Below, in pieces: positions 25,919 to 39,930 of a DNA stretch of 64,000 nt; the stretch's first letter is position 1; each line of letters opens with the position of its first letter. Made by a program: the position numbers and the translations under genes. Below the pieces are notes generated by a model. It was given only the letters and a program-made list of their open reading frames with translations, did no database searches and was not told the origin of the DNA. The DNA is from Shimia biformata (GTDB lineage Bacteria; Pseudomonadota; Alphaproteobacteria; Rhodobacterales; Rhodobacteraceae): NCBI RefSeq assembly GCF_016888515.1, contig NZ_JAFEJK010000001.1, forward strand, positions 2,079,475-2,143,474, read 5' to 3'.

Positions 25919-27541
25919 ATGACCCGCGAACGCCTCTATATCTACGACACCACCCTGCGCGACGGGCAGCAGACCCAAGGGGTGCAGTTCTCGACCCCGG
26001 AAAAGGCGCAGATCGCTGCCGTGCTGGACACGCTGGGCGTCGATTACATCGAAGGCGGCTGGCCCGGCGCCAACCCGACTGATAGCGAGTTCTTCGAAAG
26101 CCGCCCCAAGCTGAACGCCACTTTCACCGCCTTCGGCATGACCAAGCGGGCCGGGATGAGCGCGGAAAACGATGACGTGCTGGCAGGGGTGCTGAACGCG
26201 GGCACTCCGGCGGTCTGTCTGGTCGGCAAGACCCATGATTTCCACGTCGTGACCGCGCTTGGCATCAGCTTGGCCGAAAACACCGAGAACATCGCCAAAT
26301 CCATTGCGCATCTCGTGAAAGAGGGACGCGAGGCGCTGTTTGATGCCGAGCATTTCTTTGACGGCTACAAGGCCAACCCGTCATATGCGCTGGAAGCGAT
26401 CAAGGCAGCCTATGACGCGGGTGCGCGCTGGATTGTCCTCTGCGATACCAATGGCGGCACGCTGCCTGCGGAAATCAACGCCATCACCAAGTCGGTGATC
26501 GAGGCGGGCATCCCCGGCGATCATCTTGGCATCCACACCCATAACGACACCGAAAACGCCGTTGCCGGGTCTCTGGCGGCCATCGACGCGGGCGCGCGGC
26601 AGGTGCAGGGCACATTGAACGGGCTGGGCGAGCGCTGTGGCAATGCCAACCTGACCACGCTGATCCCGACGCTGTTGTTGAAGGAACCCTATGCCAGCAC
26701 GCTGGAGACGGGCATCGCGGTCGAGAATCTGAAGGGGCTGACCCAGGCCAGCCGCCTGCTGGATGACATCCTGAACCGGGTGCCGATGAAACAGGCGCCG
26801 TATGTCGGGGCCTCGGCCTTTGCGCATAAGGCGGGGCTGCATGCCAGCGCGATCCTGAAGGATCCCTCGACCTATGAGCATATCGAACCCGAGATAGTCG
26901 GCAATGAACGCATCATCCCGATGTCCAACCAGGCCGGGCAGTCGAACCTGCGCAAACGGCTGGCGGATGCCGGGCTGAGCGTCGACAAGGGCAACCCCGC
27001 GCTTGGCCGCATCCTGTCGGTCATCAAGGACCGCGAGACGGCGGGCTATAGCTATGACACCGCGCAGGCCAGTTTCGAACTGCTGGCGCGGGCGGAACTG
27101 GGGCTGGATCAGGCGTGGTTCGACGTCGAACGTTATCGCGTGATCTCGGAACGCCGCCGCAATGCGCGCGGCCAGATCGTCGTGGAATCCGAGGCGGTGG
27201 TGACGGTCCAGATGCCGTCGGGCGACAAGACCACGTCCTATTTCAAGAACGAACATTCCGATGAGATGAGCGACGATGGCCCCGTCAACGCGCTCTGGCA
27301 GGCGCTGCGGCAGGATCTTGGCCCCTATCAGGACGTGATTCAGGACGTGCATCTGGTCGACTTCAAGGTGCGCATCACCAATGGCGGCACCGAGGCCGTG
27401 ACGCGTGTGATTATCGACTTCGAGGATGGCAAGGGGCGGCGTTGGGCCACTGTGGGTGTGTCCGCCAATATCGTCGATGCCGCGTTCGAGGCGCTTCTGG
27501 ACGCGATCAACTGGAAACTGGTGCGCGACAAGGTGGCCTGA
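25919..27541 (+). CDS. cimA: (R)-citramalate synthase
   Basis: Condenses pyruvate and acetyl-CoA to citramalate, opening the threonine-independent route to 2-oxobutanoate and isoleucine. The 540 residues fit the CimA subgroup of the isopropylmalate synthase family: DTTLRDGQQTQGV at the N-terminus, GGWPGANPTD, CDTNGG, HTHNDTENAVAGS and GTLNGLGERCGNANL in the barrel, then a C-terminal LeuA-type regulatory domain (about 400-540). I use the ATG at 25919 with AAGGAG eight bases before it. Homocitrate synthase is the main alternative, but length and motifs favour CimA. Confidence 0.93.
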   Translation: MTRERLYIYDTTLRDGQQTQGVQFSTPEKAQIAAVLDTLGVDYIEGGWPGANPTDSEFFESRPKLNATFTAFGMTKRAGMSAENDDVLAGVLNAGTPAVCLVGKTHDFHVVTALGISLAENTENIAKSIAHLVKEGREALFDAEHFFDGYKANPSYALEAIKAAYDAGARWIVLCDTNGGTLPAEINAITKSVIEAGIPGDHLGIHTHNDTENAVAGSLAAIDAGARQVQGTLNGLGERCGNANLTTLIPTLLLKEPYASTLETGIAVENLKGLTQASRLLDDILNRVPMKQAPYVGASAFAHKAGLHASAILKDPSTYEHIEPEIVGNERIIPMSNQAGQSNLRKRLADAGLSVDKGNPALGRILSVIKDRETAGYSYDTAQASFELLARAELGLDQAWFDVERYRVISERRRNARGQIVVESEAVVTVQMPSGDKTTSYFKNEHSDEMSDDGPVNALWQALRQDLGPYQDVIQDVHLVDFKVRITNGGTEAVTRVIIDFEDGKGRRWATVGVSANIVDAAFEALLDAINWKLVRDKVA

Positions 27542-27546
27542 CCGGA

Positions 27547-28257
27547 ATGGACTGGGACGCGTTCTTCACCCTGCACAAGGACCTCCCGCGCGAAGGGCCG
27601 GGGGACCCGGACGAGGTCGCGCTGGCCTGTCGCGTCGCGGGGACTAAGGCGAACGGCGCGGTTCTGGATGCCGGAAGCGGTCCGGGCGGTGACATTCCTG
27701 CGCTGTTGCAGGCGGTGCCGCAGGGCCGGGTGCATGCGGTGGACAGCCACACGCCTTTTGTCGAGGAAATCCGGTCGCGTTTTGCAGATGACCCGCGCGT
27801 CACGGCGCGGGCAGGTGACATGCTGGCGGAAACCGGGCCATACGACCTGATCTGGAGCGCGGGTGCGGTCTATTTTGCCGGCATCCCCGAGGCGCTGCGC
27901 ACGTGGCGCGCCGCTCTTGCCCCCGGTGGTGCAATTGCCTTTTCCGCGCCATGTCTCTTTGACCCGGATGCCAAGGCGATTGCCGAAATCTTCTTCGAAG
28001 GCATGGTGCCGCAGGATCGTCGCGGGATCGAGGCCGAGGTTACCTCTGCCGGGTTCCGGGTGATCGCCAGCCGCCCGGTGTCGGATGGTGCGTGGGAGGC
28101 CTATTTCGGCCCGCAAGAGGCGCGGATCGCGGCGTTGCGCCCCGGTGCGGATGATGCGCTGGCCGAGGTGCTGGATGCCGCCGAGACGGAAATCGCAACA
28201 TGGCGCGCGCATAGACGGGCCTTTGGATATGAGCTTGTGGTGGTGAAACCGGCATGA
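27547..28257 (+). CDS. Class I SAM-dependent methyltransferase
   Basis: A 236-residue protein with a Rossmann-fold SAM site: motif I VLDAGSGPGGD (about 40-50), acidic loop HAVDSHTPF, then GDMLAETGPYDLIWSAGAVYF and LAPGGAIAFS. No substrate can be named; the general shape is that of small-molecule methyltransferases. It starts five bases after the cimA stop and its own stop overlaps the next gene by four bases, so cimA, this gene and the squalene-synthase-like gene form an operon. Confidence 0.85.
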   Translation: MDWDAFFTLHKDLPREGPGDPDEVALACRVAGTKANGAVLDAGSGPGGDIPALLQAVPQGRVHAVDSHTPFVEEIRSRFADDPRVTARAGDMLAETGPYDLIWSAGAVYFAGIPEALRTWRAALAPGGAIAFSAPCLFDPDAKAIAEIFFEGMVPQDRRGIEAEVTSAGFRVIASRPVSDGAWEAYFGPQEARIAALRPGADDALAEVLDAAETEIATWRAHRRAFGYELVVVKPA

Positions 28258-29033
28258 CGACCCATGACATGGACCTCAATGCCTGCGCCGCCGAGGTGCA
28301 GCGCGGCGACCCGGAACGTTTTGCCGCGATCATGGCCGCGCCGGTGGCGGCGCGGGCGGTGATGCTGCCGATCTTTGCCTTCAACCTTGAAGTCGCCCGC
28401 GCGCCATGGGTCACGCAGGAACCAATGATCGCCGAGATGCGCCTGCAATGGTGGCGCGATGCGCTGGACGAGATTGCCAGCGGCGCAAAGGTGCGACGGC
28501 ACGAGGTTGTGACACCGCTTGCCACGGTTCTGGATGCCGACGGTGCGAAGCTTCTTGATGACGTGGTCGCGGCGCGGCGCTGGGACGTCTATAAAGACCC
28601 GTTTGCCGATGCCGCGCAGTTTGCCGATTACCTCAACCGCACCAGCGGCACCCTGTTGTGGGTGGCGTGCCGGGCGCTTGGCGCGGCGGATGGTGCGGAA
28701 CAGACGGTGCGCGACATCGGTATTGCCAGCGGGCTGGCGAACTGGCTGCGCGCGATCCCCGCGCTTGAGAAAAGCGGGCGGGTGCCGCTGGTCGATGGCC
28801 GGCCCGAGGCGGTGGCGCTTCTGGCGCAGCAAGGGCTTGAGCGGTTGCGGTCTGCGCGTGGGCCCATCACCCGTGGCGCGGCCTGGCCCTTGCTGACGAC
28901 ATGGCAGGCGGGGCCGATCCTGAAACAGGCGGCCAGAGATCCCGGCCTTGTTGCGGCAGGTGGGCTGGGGATCAGCGACTTCTCGGCAAAATCCCGGCTG
29001 TTGTGGCGGCGCGTCTCGGGTCGGTTTTATTAG
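28254..29033 (+). CDS. Squalene/phytoene synthase family protein (NDUFAF6-like)
   Basis: A 259-residue all-helical protein. PIFAFNLEVARAP and MRLQWWRDALDEI match the squalene/phytoene synthase family, but the aspartate-rich DxxxD motifs of real prenyl synthases are not evident. That puts it nearer the NDUFAF6 group, which is linked to respiratory complex I assembly in mitochondria and has alphaproteobacterial relatives. No carotenoid genes are adjacent. ATGA overlap with the preceding methyltransferase; convergent with an MFS gene. Confidence 0.75.
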   Translation: MTTHDMDLNACAAEVQRGDPERFAAIMAAPVAARAVMLPIFAFNLEVARAPWVTQEPMIAEMRLQWWRDALDEIASGAKVRRHEVVTPLATVLDADGAKLLDDVVAARRWDVYKDPFADAAQFADYLNRTSGTLLWVACRALGAADGAEQTVRDIGIASGLANWLRAIPALEKSGRVPLVDGRPEAVALLAQQGLERLRSARGPITRGAAWPLLTTWQAGPILKQAARDPGLVAAGGLGISDFSAKSRLLWRRVSGRFY

Positions 29034-29045
29034 GGCTTCAGCGCC

Positions 29046-30281
29046 TCAGCGCGTTTCCTGCGGGCGCAGCATCAGCCAGATCAGCGCGCCGCCCGCCAGC
29101 ATCAGGAACGGCGCCATGGCAAGGTTCACGGCGGTCCAGCCGGTCTGGGCATCGCCGCCCGAACAGTTCATCAACCCGCCCGAGGCCAGCGACGCCACCG
29201 TCACCCCGCCAAAGACGATCAGGTCATTCAGACCCTGCATCCGGCCACGCTCATGCACGTCATGGGCGGTGGTCAGCATGGTGGTGGCGCCGATGAAACC
29301 GAAGTTCCAGCCAAGCCCCAGCAGGACCAGCGCAACGAAGAAGTTTTCCAACTCAACACCTTGCAGCGCAACCGCGCCGGCGGCGGCAAGGATGATCAAG
29401 CCGGTGGCGACGATCTTCTCGACCCCGAAGCGGGCAATCAGGTGGCCGGTAAAGAACGAGGGCGCGAACATCGCCAGCACATGCGCCGTGACCACATCCG
29501 CGGCGTTGCCCTTGTCAAAACCACAGCCCACAACCGCCAGCGGGGTCGAGGTCATCATCAGGTTCATCAGCGCATAGGACACGGTGGCACAGATCACCGC
29601 GACCGCGATGCGCGGCGTCGTGATCAGCTCCCACCGGCTGCGCCCCTTGGGGCTGTCGGCACTTGGCGCGGCAGGTTTCGGGATGTCGATGAACAGAAAC
29701 AGAAGCGAGCCGACAAGGTTGATCGCGATGATCCCCAGATAAGCGCCAAGGAAGGGCACGACCAGCGCATCAGAGGTCACCTTGACCAGTTGCGGCCCGA
29801 TCACGGCGGACAGCAGGCCACCCGCCATGACATAGGAAATCGCCTTTGGGCGGAAATCATCGGATGCGGTATCGGCGGCGGCAAAGCGGTAGAACCCCTG
29901 CGCGCTCATATAGATACCGGTCAGAAGGCTGCCCAGCAGGAAGACCGGGAACGAGGCAATATAGAGCCCATAGGCCCCCACCGCAGCCCCCGCCGCGCCG
30001 CCAAGCGTGCCCAGCATGAACCCGACCCGGCGTCCGTATGTCTGCATGATATGGCTGACCGGCGTTGCCGCCAGCATCGAGCCCATGACGATCATCGAGA
30101 TCGGCAGGGTTGCAAAACACAGGTTTGACGCCAGCGACTGCCCCGCCAGCCCGCCAATGGTGAAGATCATCGGCATCTGCGCGCCAAGAAATGCCTGTGC
30201 CAGCACAAGGATAAACACGTTGCGCTTGGCGCGGCTGTCGTCGCTGATCGCGACGGCCTGTGGATCAGTCTGAATGCTCAT
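29046..30281 (-). CDS. MFS transporter
   Basis: A 411-residue inner-membrane protein with about twelve hydrophobic segments and a central charged loop (about residues 200-215). Loop 2-3 has QTYGRRVGF, in the position of the MFS signature. The cytoplasmic N-terminus starts MSIQTDPQAVAISDDSRAKR. The family is the major facilitator superfamily; direction and substrate cannot be read. Divergent from the AlkA-like gene and convergent with the squalene-synthase-like gene. Confidence 0.88.
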   Translation of the reverse strand: MSIQTDPQAVAISDDSRAKRNVFILVLAQAFLGAQMPMIFTIGGLAGQSLASNLCFATLPISMIVMGSMLAATPVSHIMQTYGRRVGFMLGTLGGAAGAAVGAYGLYIASFPVFLLGSLLTGIYMSAQGFYRFAAADTASDDFRPKAISYVMAGGLLSAVIGPQLVKVTSDALVVPFLGAYLGIIAINLVGSLLFLFIDIPKPAAPSADSPKGRSRWELITTPRIAVAVICATVSYALMNLMMTSTPLAVVGCGFDKGNAADVVTAHVLAMFAPSFFTGHLIARFGVEKIVATGLIILAAAGAVALQGVELENFFVALVLLGLGWNFGFIGATTMLTTAHDVHERGRMQGLNDLIVFGGVTVASLASGGLMNCSGGDAQTGWTAVNLAMAPFLMLAGGALIWLMLRPQETR

Positions 30282-30352
30282 GTCGAAACCGTTATCCTGT
30301 TAACAAGGGATGGTCCAGACGCTAGGGTCATGAAAAATGCAAAGGGTGGAAT

Positions 30353-30985
30353 ATGTCGATCGGACGGATCATCGAAACGCCGGACTGCGTGGCCGAGGGG
30401 GTTGGGTGGCTCTGCGCCCGCCATCCTGAATTTGCCCACGCCCATGCGCTGACCGGTGCGCCGCCGCTGCGCCGCCGCCCGGACGGGTTTGCGCAACTTC
30501 TGAGCGCGATCATCAGTCAGCAGGTCTCGACCGCCAGCGCCGCCGCGATCTGGGCGCGGATGGAAGGCGCGGGGCTGGTGACGCCGGAGGCCGTCTGCGC
30601 AGCCGGAGAGGACGGATTGCGCGCGGTGGGCCTGTCGCGCCAGAAGGTCCGCTATGCGCAAGCGCTGGCGGGTGCGGGGATCGACTATGACAGCCTGCGG
30701 GACGCGCCAACCGAACAGGTGATCCGGGACCTGACCGCCATCACCGGCATCGGCACATGGACCGCCGAAATCTATGCCATGTTCAGCCTTGGCCGCGCCG
30801 ATGTCTTTGCCCCCGGCGATCTGGCGCTGCAGGAAGCGGCGCGGATGCTGTTTGACCTCGACACCCGCCCCACCGACCGGGCCCTGCGGCAAATGGCCGA
30901 GGCGTGGTCGCCGTGGCGATCGGTTGCGGCGCGGCTTCTCTGGGCGTACTACCGGGTGGCAAAGGACAGGGAAGGAATCCGATGA
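30353..30985 (+). CDS. DNA-3-methyladenine glycosylase II (AlkA-like, HhH-GPD)
   Basis: Removes alkylated bases in base-excision repair. The 210 residues contain the helix-hairpin-helix LTAITGIGTWTAEIYAMF (about 124-141) and the catalytic-Asp region DVFAPGDLALQ after it. It is the short AlkA form without the N-terminal TBP-like domain. There are no cysteines in an FeS-cluster arrangement, which argues against MutY or Nth. The stop overlaps the next gene's ATG by four bases, so repair glycosylase and esterase are co-translated. Confidence 0.92.
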   Translation: MSIGRIIETPDCVAEGVGWLCARHPEFAHAHALTGAPPLRRRPDGFAQLLSAIISQQVSTASAAAIWARMEGAGLVTPEAVCAAGEDGLRAVGLSRQKVRYAQALAGAGIDYDSLRDAPTEQVIRDLTAITGIGTWTAEIYAMFSLGRADVFAPGDLALQEAARMLFDLDTRPTDRALRQMAEAWSPWRSVAARLLWAYYRVAKDREGIR

Positions 30986-31647
30986 CTCGCGTTTTGACCA
31001 CCGGCCGAAAAGAGCCGAAATCAGGCACCACCCGCTCGGTGGTGATCTTCCTGCATGGCTATGGCGCCAATGGGGCCGATCTTCTGGGGCTGGCCGATCC
31101 CCTGTCCGATCACCTGCCGGACACGCTGTTCCTTGCGCCGGATGCGCCGGAAACCGTGCCGGGCATGCCGTTTGGCTTCCAGTGGTTCCCGATCCCGTGG
31201 ATCGACGGCTCGTCCGAAGAAGAAAGCGAACGCGGCATGATGGCGGCGGTCGATGACCTCAACGCCTTCCTTGACGCGGTGATGGTGGACGAGGACGTGC
31301 TGCCCGAACAGGTCGTTCTGTTCGGCTTCAGTCAGGGCACGATGATGGCGCTGCATGTTGCCCCCCGGCGCGAAGACCCAGTGGCCGGGATCGTCGCCTT
31401 CTCGGGCCGTCTGTTGTCGCCGGAACTTCTGAAGGACGAGGCCATCAGCAAGCCGCCGATCCTGCTGGTGCATGGCGATCAGGATGACGTGGTGCCGCCG
31501 CAATCGCTGCCGCAGGCGGCCGAAGCGCTGCAAGAGGCCGGGTTCCAGGATGTCTATGCCCATATCATGAAGGGCACAGCGCATGGCATTGCGCCCGACG
31601 GCCTGTCTGTGGCGCTGGCCTTCATGCGCGACAAGCTGGGTCTCTGA
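30982..31647 (+). CDS. Phospholipase/carboxylesterase family hydrolase
   Basis: A 221-residue alpha/beta hydrolase of the acyl-protein thioesterase/YpfH type. HGYGAN (25-30), nucleophile GFSQG with Ser117, the acid in HGDQDDVVP and the His in GTAHGI near the end complete the triad. It is cytoplasmic, with no signal peptide. The start is the ATG at 30982 within the stop of the AlkA-like gene. The substrate is likely a short acyl ester, but the family is broad. Confidence 0.87.
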   Translation: MTRVLTTGRKEPKSGTTRSVVIFLHGYGANGADLLGLADPLSDHLPDTLFLAPDAPETVPGMPFGFQWFPIPWIDGSSEEESERGMMAAVDDLNAFLDAVMVDEDVLPEQVVLFGFSQGTMMALHVAPRREDPVAGIVAFSGRLLSPELLKDEAISKPPILLVHGDQDDVVPPQSLPQAAEALQEAGFQDVYAHIMKGTAHGIAPDGLSVALAFMRDKLGL

Positions 31648-31720
31648 CCGCGCTTCTGCCTGTCATTTCAGCGTTACATCCATCTTCTATCCCGTTCTCG
31701 TGTTCACATGATCGTGGGGC

Positions 31721-31748
31721 TTGCCAGATGGCAACCCCGATATATAGT
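31721..31748 (+). promoter_or_regulatory. Putative promoter of the HNH gene
   Basis: TTGCCA (31721-31726) and TATAGT (31743-31748) with a 16-base spacer lie 77 bases before the HNH start. The -35 box also forms one arm of a TTGCCA-GA-TGGCAA palindrome, which could be an operator or chance. Confidence 0.4.
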
Positions 31749-31824
31749 GGATATTAAAGCAGGGGCGGGATGTCCTGCCTCTGGGCCATGACAAAAGGCG
31801 GCCGAGGCGGAGGGTGTTGCGACC

Positions 31825-32409
31825 ATGGATGGCGATTTCAGGACAGAGTTCGTGCGCGAACCGGCGGGTGCCAGGCATCATCCGGCGCTGGTCTTGAACG
31901 CGGATTACCGGCCGCTTTCCTATTATCCGTTGTCGCTCTGGCCCTGGCAGGACGCGATCAAGGCGGCCTATATGGACCGGGTCGATATCGTCGCCGAATA
32001 CGATCAGGTGGTGCGAAGTCCCTCGACCGTGATACGCATTCCCAGCGTCGTCGTCCTGAAAGATTACGTCAAACCTCAAAAGCGCGTGGCCTTCACGCGC
32101 TTTAATTTGTTTCTGAGGGATGAATTCTGTTGCCAGTATTGCGGGGGCAGGGGCGACCTGACCTTTGACCACGTGGTGCCACGCGCCTCGGGGGGCGTGA
32201 CCAGCTGGGAAAACGTCGTCGCCGCCTGCGCGCCCTGCAACCTGCGCAAGGGCTCGAAATCGCTGCGGCGCTGCGGCATGTCGCTGCGCAAACCGCCACG
32301 CCAGCCGACCCCCGAGCAGTTGCAGAACACCGGCCGGAAATTCCCGCCCAACTATCTGCACGACAGCTGGATGGACTTTCTCTATTGGGATGCGGAACTG
32401 GACGCATAA
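31825..32409 (+). CDS. HNH endonuclease family protein
   Basis: A 194-residue protein. The C-terminal half is an HNH domain: C103 and C106 in CQYCG, His116 in FDHVVPR, Asn130 in WENVVAAC and C135/C138 in CAPC, so both the zinc knuckle and the metal-binding histidine are intact. The N-terminal half has LNADYRPLSYYPLSLWPW. Proteins of this length and style are single-copy and widespread in alphaproteobacteria, so it is probably a housekeeping nuclease and not a homing or restriction enzyme. It stands alone between two spacers. Confidence 0.88.
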   Translation: MDGDFRTEFVREPAGARHHPALVLNADYRPLSYYPLSLWPWQDAIKAAYMDRVDIVAEYDQVVRSPSTVIRIPSVVVLKDYVKPQKRVAFTRFNLFLRDEFCCQYCGGRGDLTFDHVVPRASGGVTSWENVVAACAPCNLRKGSKSLRRCGMSLRKPPRQPTPEQLQNTGRKFPPNYLHDSWMDFLYWDAELDA

Positions 32410-32517
32410 GCCGCTTGGCAATGCTCGGTTATCCGACTAAAGGTTGCCCGGTTCTTCAGGGATCGGCGGGCTGACCGCTTTTCAGACGACAATCCAAGGC
32501 GGTTCGGAGTAGACGAC

Positions 32518-33084
32518 ATGAGCCTCGTGCTTTTCGGGATTTCTGTCGCTGTCGCTTTGGTGCTGACCAATATTGACAACCTGGCGATGCTTGTGGCGCT
32601 GCTTTTGCGCCTGCCGAAGCGACGCGTGCTGATTGCCTTCATCGCCGCACAAGTGCTTGTCCTGGTTGCGTCAAAGGCGATTGCCGACGGGATAGAGCTT
32701 GGGTTTTCGGCGCAGGCGGGCTGGCTGGGGATTATCCCGATCCTGCTGGGTGTGCGAGAGTTGCTGAAACGCAAGAATGGCGATGAGCCGGGCGTGCATG
32801 ACGAATCGACCGTCCTGGCGTTGACGCTTGTTTTCCTGAGTATTTCAAGCGACAGCCTGTTCGTGCTGACACCGCTTCTGGCAGATGCGGCCCCCGGTCA
32901 TCGCGTGTTTGGCATTTTGGGCGCGGTTTTTGCCTGGGGCGCGCTGGTTGTGGTCGGGGTCAAGACCGCGCGGCAGGCCGGCGTCCATTCCTGGTGGTCC
33001 AAGCGGTTTGAACAACTGGCGCCCTGGGTGATGATCGCCGTCGGGGTATATGTCCTGCTGGACACCGCGACGGACATGACCTGA
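32518..33084 (+). CDS. CadD-like cadmium resistance transporter family protein
   Basis: A 188-residue membrane protein with five or six hydrophobic segments. The N-terminal ALVLTNIDNLAMLVALL resembles the TNIDN signature of the CadD family, and SISSDSLFVLTPLLAD forms its second half. CadD proteins in Gram-positives lower cadmium sensitivity. The chemistry of this alphaproteobacterial relative is not known. No metal-sensing regulator is next to it. Confidence 0.7.
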   Translation: MSLVLFGISVAVALVLTNIDNLAMLVALLLRLPKRRVLIAFIAAQVLVLVASKAIADGIELGFSAQAGWLGIIPILLGVRELLKRKNGDEPGVHDESTVLALTLVFLSISSDSLFVLTPLLADAAPGHRVFGILGAVFAWGALVVVGVKTARQAGVHSWWSKRFEQLAPWVMIAVGVYVLLDTATDMT

Positions 33085-33098
33085 CCTGACCGATACGT

Positions 33099-33118
33099 GG
33101 ATCACTGGTCAGTGATCC
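33099..33118. terminator. Symmetric hairpin between convergent genes
   Basis: GGATCACT-GGTC-AGTGATCC lies in the 37-bp gap between the CadD-like gene and mnmA, which converge. The stem is perfect but there is no T-run, so it may be a weak bidirectional end or simply protect the 3' ends. Confidence 0.4.
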
Positions 33119-33121
33119 CGA

Positions 33122-34267
33122 TCAATACCCGCGCCAGATCCAGCCGCCGCCGAAGATGCGGCTGCCTGTCGGTTCATAAAACACGCAGGCCTGACCCGGC
33201 GACACGCCTTCTTCGGGGCTCAGCAGTTCCACTTCGGCGGTGTCCGGGCCAAGCGGCCGGATGATCGCCTCGCGCGGGGGGCGGGTCGAGCGGACCTTGA
33301 CCGAGATATGCCATTCCTTGCGCGACTCGAACGGTTCATCGCCCAGCCAGTTGATTTCGCGCACTGGAATGACCCGCGTCGCCAGCATCTCTTTCGGGCC
33401 TACGACGACCTGTTTTTGATCGACATCCAGCTTCACGACATAAAGCGGTTCGGACAATCCGCCGATGCCAAGGCCGCGGCGCTGGCCGATGGTATAGTGG
33501 ATCACGCCCTGATGGGTGCCCAGAACCCGGCCATCGGCATGCACGATCTCACCCGGTTCGGCGGCACCGGGGCGCAGTTTCTCGATCACGGAAGCGTAAT
33601 CGCCATTGGGCACGAAACAGATATCCTGGCTGTCGGGCTTGTCCGCCACCGAAAGCCCGTATTTCGCCGCCAGTGCGCGGGTCTCGTTCTTGGACGGCAG
33701 GTGGCCCAGCGGGAAGCGCAGGTAATCCAGCTGTTCCGGGGTGGTCGAAAACAGGAAATAGCTTTGATCCCGGTTGGCATCCGCCGCCGAATGCAGTTCG
33801 GGTCCATGGTCACCCATTTTGCGCTGGATGTAATGCCCGGTCGCCATGCAGTCGGCATCCAGATCCTTCGCCGTTTCCAACAAGTCCTTGAACTTCACCC
33901 GCTCATTGCAGCGGATACAGGGAACCGGCGTTGCCCCCGCCAGATAGCTGTCGGCAAACTCGTCGATCACCGCGTCCTGAAAGATGTTCTCGTAATCCAG
34001 CACGTAATGCGGAAAGCCCTTTTCCTCGGCCACGCGGCGGGCGTCATGGATGTCGATCCCGGCACAGCAGGCGCCCTTCTTGGCCAGCGCCGCACCGTGA
34101 TCATAAAGCTGCAGCGTGACGCCGACGACATCATAGCCCTCATCCGCTAGCATGGCCGCCACGACCGAGGAATCCACGCCGCCCGACATCGCCACGACAA
34201 CACGGGTCTCGGCGGGCGGCTTGGCAAAGCCAAGCGAGTTCACGGGGTGGTCCTGATCTAGGGGCAT
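33122..34267 (-). CDS. mnmA: tRNA-specific 2-thiouridylase MnmA
   Basis: Thiolates U34 of tRNA-Lys, -Glu and -Gln using sulfur relayed from cysteine desulfurase. The 381 residues hold the PP-loop SGGVDSS at 28-34, the first catalytic cysteine region with VPCIRC at 115-120, and the second in SQDICFVP near residue 217. The C-terminal [13 protein letters not shown] domain is present. It is monocistronic on the minus strand, divergent from sciP. Confidence 0.97.
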   Translation of the reverse strand: MPLDQDHPVNSLGFAKPPAETRVVVAMSGGVDSSVVAAMLADEGYDVVGVTLQLYDHGAALAKKGACCAGIDIHDARRVAEEKGFPHYVLDYENIFQDAVIDEFADSYLAGATPVPCIRCNERVKFKDLLETAKDLDADCMATGHYIQRKMGDHGPELHSAADANRDQSYFLFSTTPEQLDYLRFPLGHLPSKNETRALAAKYGLSVADKPDSQDICFVPNGDYASVIEKLRPGAAEPGEIVHADGRVLGTHQGVIHYTIGQRRGLGIGGLSEPLYVVKLDVDQKQVVVGPKEMLATRVIPVREINWLGDEPFESRKEWHISVKVRSTRPPREAIIRPLGPDTAEVELLSPEEGVSPGQACVFYEPTGSRIFGGGWIWRGY

Positions 34268-34399
34268 TTCGCGCTCCGGTCTGAAGTCGATGGGAATATA
34301 GGAAAATGCAACCTACTCACAACCCCTGCTTTCACCTCCCGTTAAGCAGAAACCGGCAGTCTGCCCACGAGCATTGCAAACGAGGTGAGCAAGAGTTTG

Positions 34400-34678
34400 A
34401 TGTTTCTGAAGAAGGTGGAAGGGCCGCGCACGGTGCGGCTGGCCGATGGACAAGTGATGAGCATGGCGGATCTTCCGCCCGCCAATACCCGCCGCTGGGT
34501 CGCGTCGCGCAAGGCCGCCGTGGTGCGTGGTGTCGCCTATGGGTTGATCACCATGGAGGACGCCCTGGCGCGTTATGACCTGAGTGAGGATGAATTCAAG
34601 GAATGGCTGAACGCGGTTCAACTGCATGGCCTGGACGGTCTGAAGGCGACGGCGCTGCAAAAGTATAGACACCAATAG
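34400..34678 (+). CDS. sciP: SciP (DUF1153), CtrA-associated cell-cycle regulator
   Basis: A 92-residue helix-turn-helix protein matching SciP of Caulobacter, which binds CtrA and blocks its activation of target promoters. Diagnostic stretch: LPPANTRRWVASRKAAVVRG, then GLITMEDALARYDLSEDEF. I start at the ATG at 34400 (MFLKKVEGPR), the usual N-terminus in relatives; a GTG 15 bases upstream (34385) is an alternative and the ribosome binding site does not decide. It sits directly before ctrA, as in other Rhodobacterales. Confidence 0.93.
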   Translation: MFLKKVEGPRTVRLADGQVMSMADLPPANTRRWVASRKAAVVRGVAYGLITMEDALARYDLSEDEFKEWLNAVQLHGLDGLKATALQKYRHQ

Positions 34679-34774
34679 GTTGCATGTGCCACTTTCTCAA
34701 ACATGGTAATTGCTGGTTAACCTTTATTGGTCACGGTGACTTGCAAACAAGCAATGATGAAGAGGTGTCACAGA

Positions 34775-35494
34775 ATGCGTGTTTTGCTGGTCGAAGATGA
34801 CCCGACAACGTCAAAAAGCATCGAAATGATGCTGACCCATGCCAACCTGAATGTCTATGCCACCGAGTTTGGCGAAGAGGGCATCGACCTGGCAAAACTC
34901 TATGATTACGACTTGATATTGCTCGACATTGGCCTGCCGGACATGAACGGGCATGAGGTCTTGCGCCAGCTTCGGATGAGTCGGGTGGAAACGCCGATCC
35001 TGATCCTGTCGGGGCTGGACGACACCGACAACAAGCTCAAGGGTTTTGGGTTCGGGGCCGATGACTACCTGACCAAACCGTTCCACCGGGATGAGCTTGT
35101 GGCCCGGATCCACGCCATTATCCGCCGCTCGAAAGGCCATTCGCAATCGGTCATCCGCACCGGTGAAATCGAGGTAAACCTTGATGCCAAAACCGTTGAG
35201 GTTGCAGGCCAGCCTGTGCATCTGACCGGCAAGGAATACCAGATGTTCGAGCTTTTGTCGCTGCGCAAGGGCACAACCCTGACGAAAGAGATGTTCCTGA
35301 ACCACCTTTACGGCGGCATGGACGAACCCGAGCTGAAGATCATCGACGTTTTCATCTGCAAACTGCGGAAAAAACTGTCCGAGGCAAACGGCGGCGAGAA
35401 TTACATCGAAACCGTCTGGGGGCGTGGGTATGTGCTGCGCGATCCGGTCAAGGCCACTGACCTCGACGAAGAACGCATGGCGCTGCGGGCCTGA
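34775..35494 (+). CDS. ctrA: Cell-cycle response regulator CtrA
   Basis: OmpR-type response regulator of 239 residues. Receiver domain (1-120) with the acidic pocket EDD at 7-9, phosphoacceptor Asp51 and Lys101; C-terminal winged helix (about 125-232) with [12 protein letters not shown] and [11 protein letters not shown]. In Rhodobacterales CtrA controls flagella, gene-transfer agents and quorum-sensing outputs and is often non-essential. The C-terminus ends MALRA, a hydrophobic tail reminiscent of the ClpXP-degron AA of Caulobacter CtrA, though not identical. A TTAA half-site lies at 34717-34720 in the promoter region, too degenerate to call a full CtrA box. Confidence 0.97.
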   Translation: MRVLLVEDDPTTSKSIEMMLTHANLNVYATEFGEEGIDLAKLYDYDLILLDIGLPDMNGHEVLRQLRMSRVETPILILSGLDDTDNKLKGFGFGADDYLTKPFHRDELVARIHAIIRRSKGHSQSVIRTGEIEVNLDAKTVEVAGQPVHLTGKEYQMFELLSLRKGTTLTKEMFLNHLYGGMDEPELKIIDVFICKLRKKLSEANGGENYIETVWGRGYVLRDPVKATDLDEERMALRA

Positions 35495-35505
35495 AACCGG
35501 GGTGA

Positions 35506-39815
<4,310 letters not shown>

Positions 39816-39843
39816 CCTGCCGCGGAACATTTTGTTCACGAAT

Positions 39844-39858
39844 GTTCTCAAAAAGTTC
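39844..39858. promoter_or_regulatory. LexA (SOS) box, alphaproteobacterial type
   Basis: GTTCTCAAAAAGTTC is a perfect GTTC-N7-GTTC direct repeat, the LexA operator established for Rhodobacter and other alphaproteobacteria. Further near-copies surround it: GTTC-N6-GTTC at 39834-39847 and GAAC-N7-TAAC near 39882-39896. The cluster lies 73 bases before the ATG of the 40-residue gene at 39931. Confidence 0.8.
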
Positions 39859-39930
39859 TTGCTTTGCCTCGCTCAATATGAGAACAAAACGTTAACAAAA
39901 GTCAAAGCAAGACGAGCAGGAGAGCGACCC

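Noticed and set aside
34717-34731. CtrA autoregulatory box before ctrA
   Set aside because: Only one TTAA half-site with a poor second half (TGGT); not enough to call a TTAA-N7-TTAA site.
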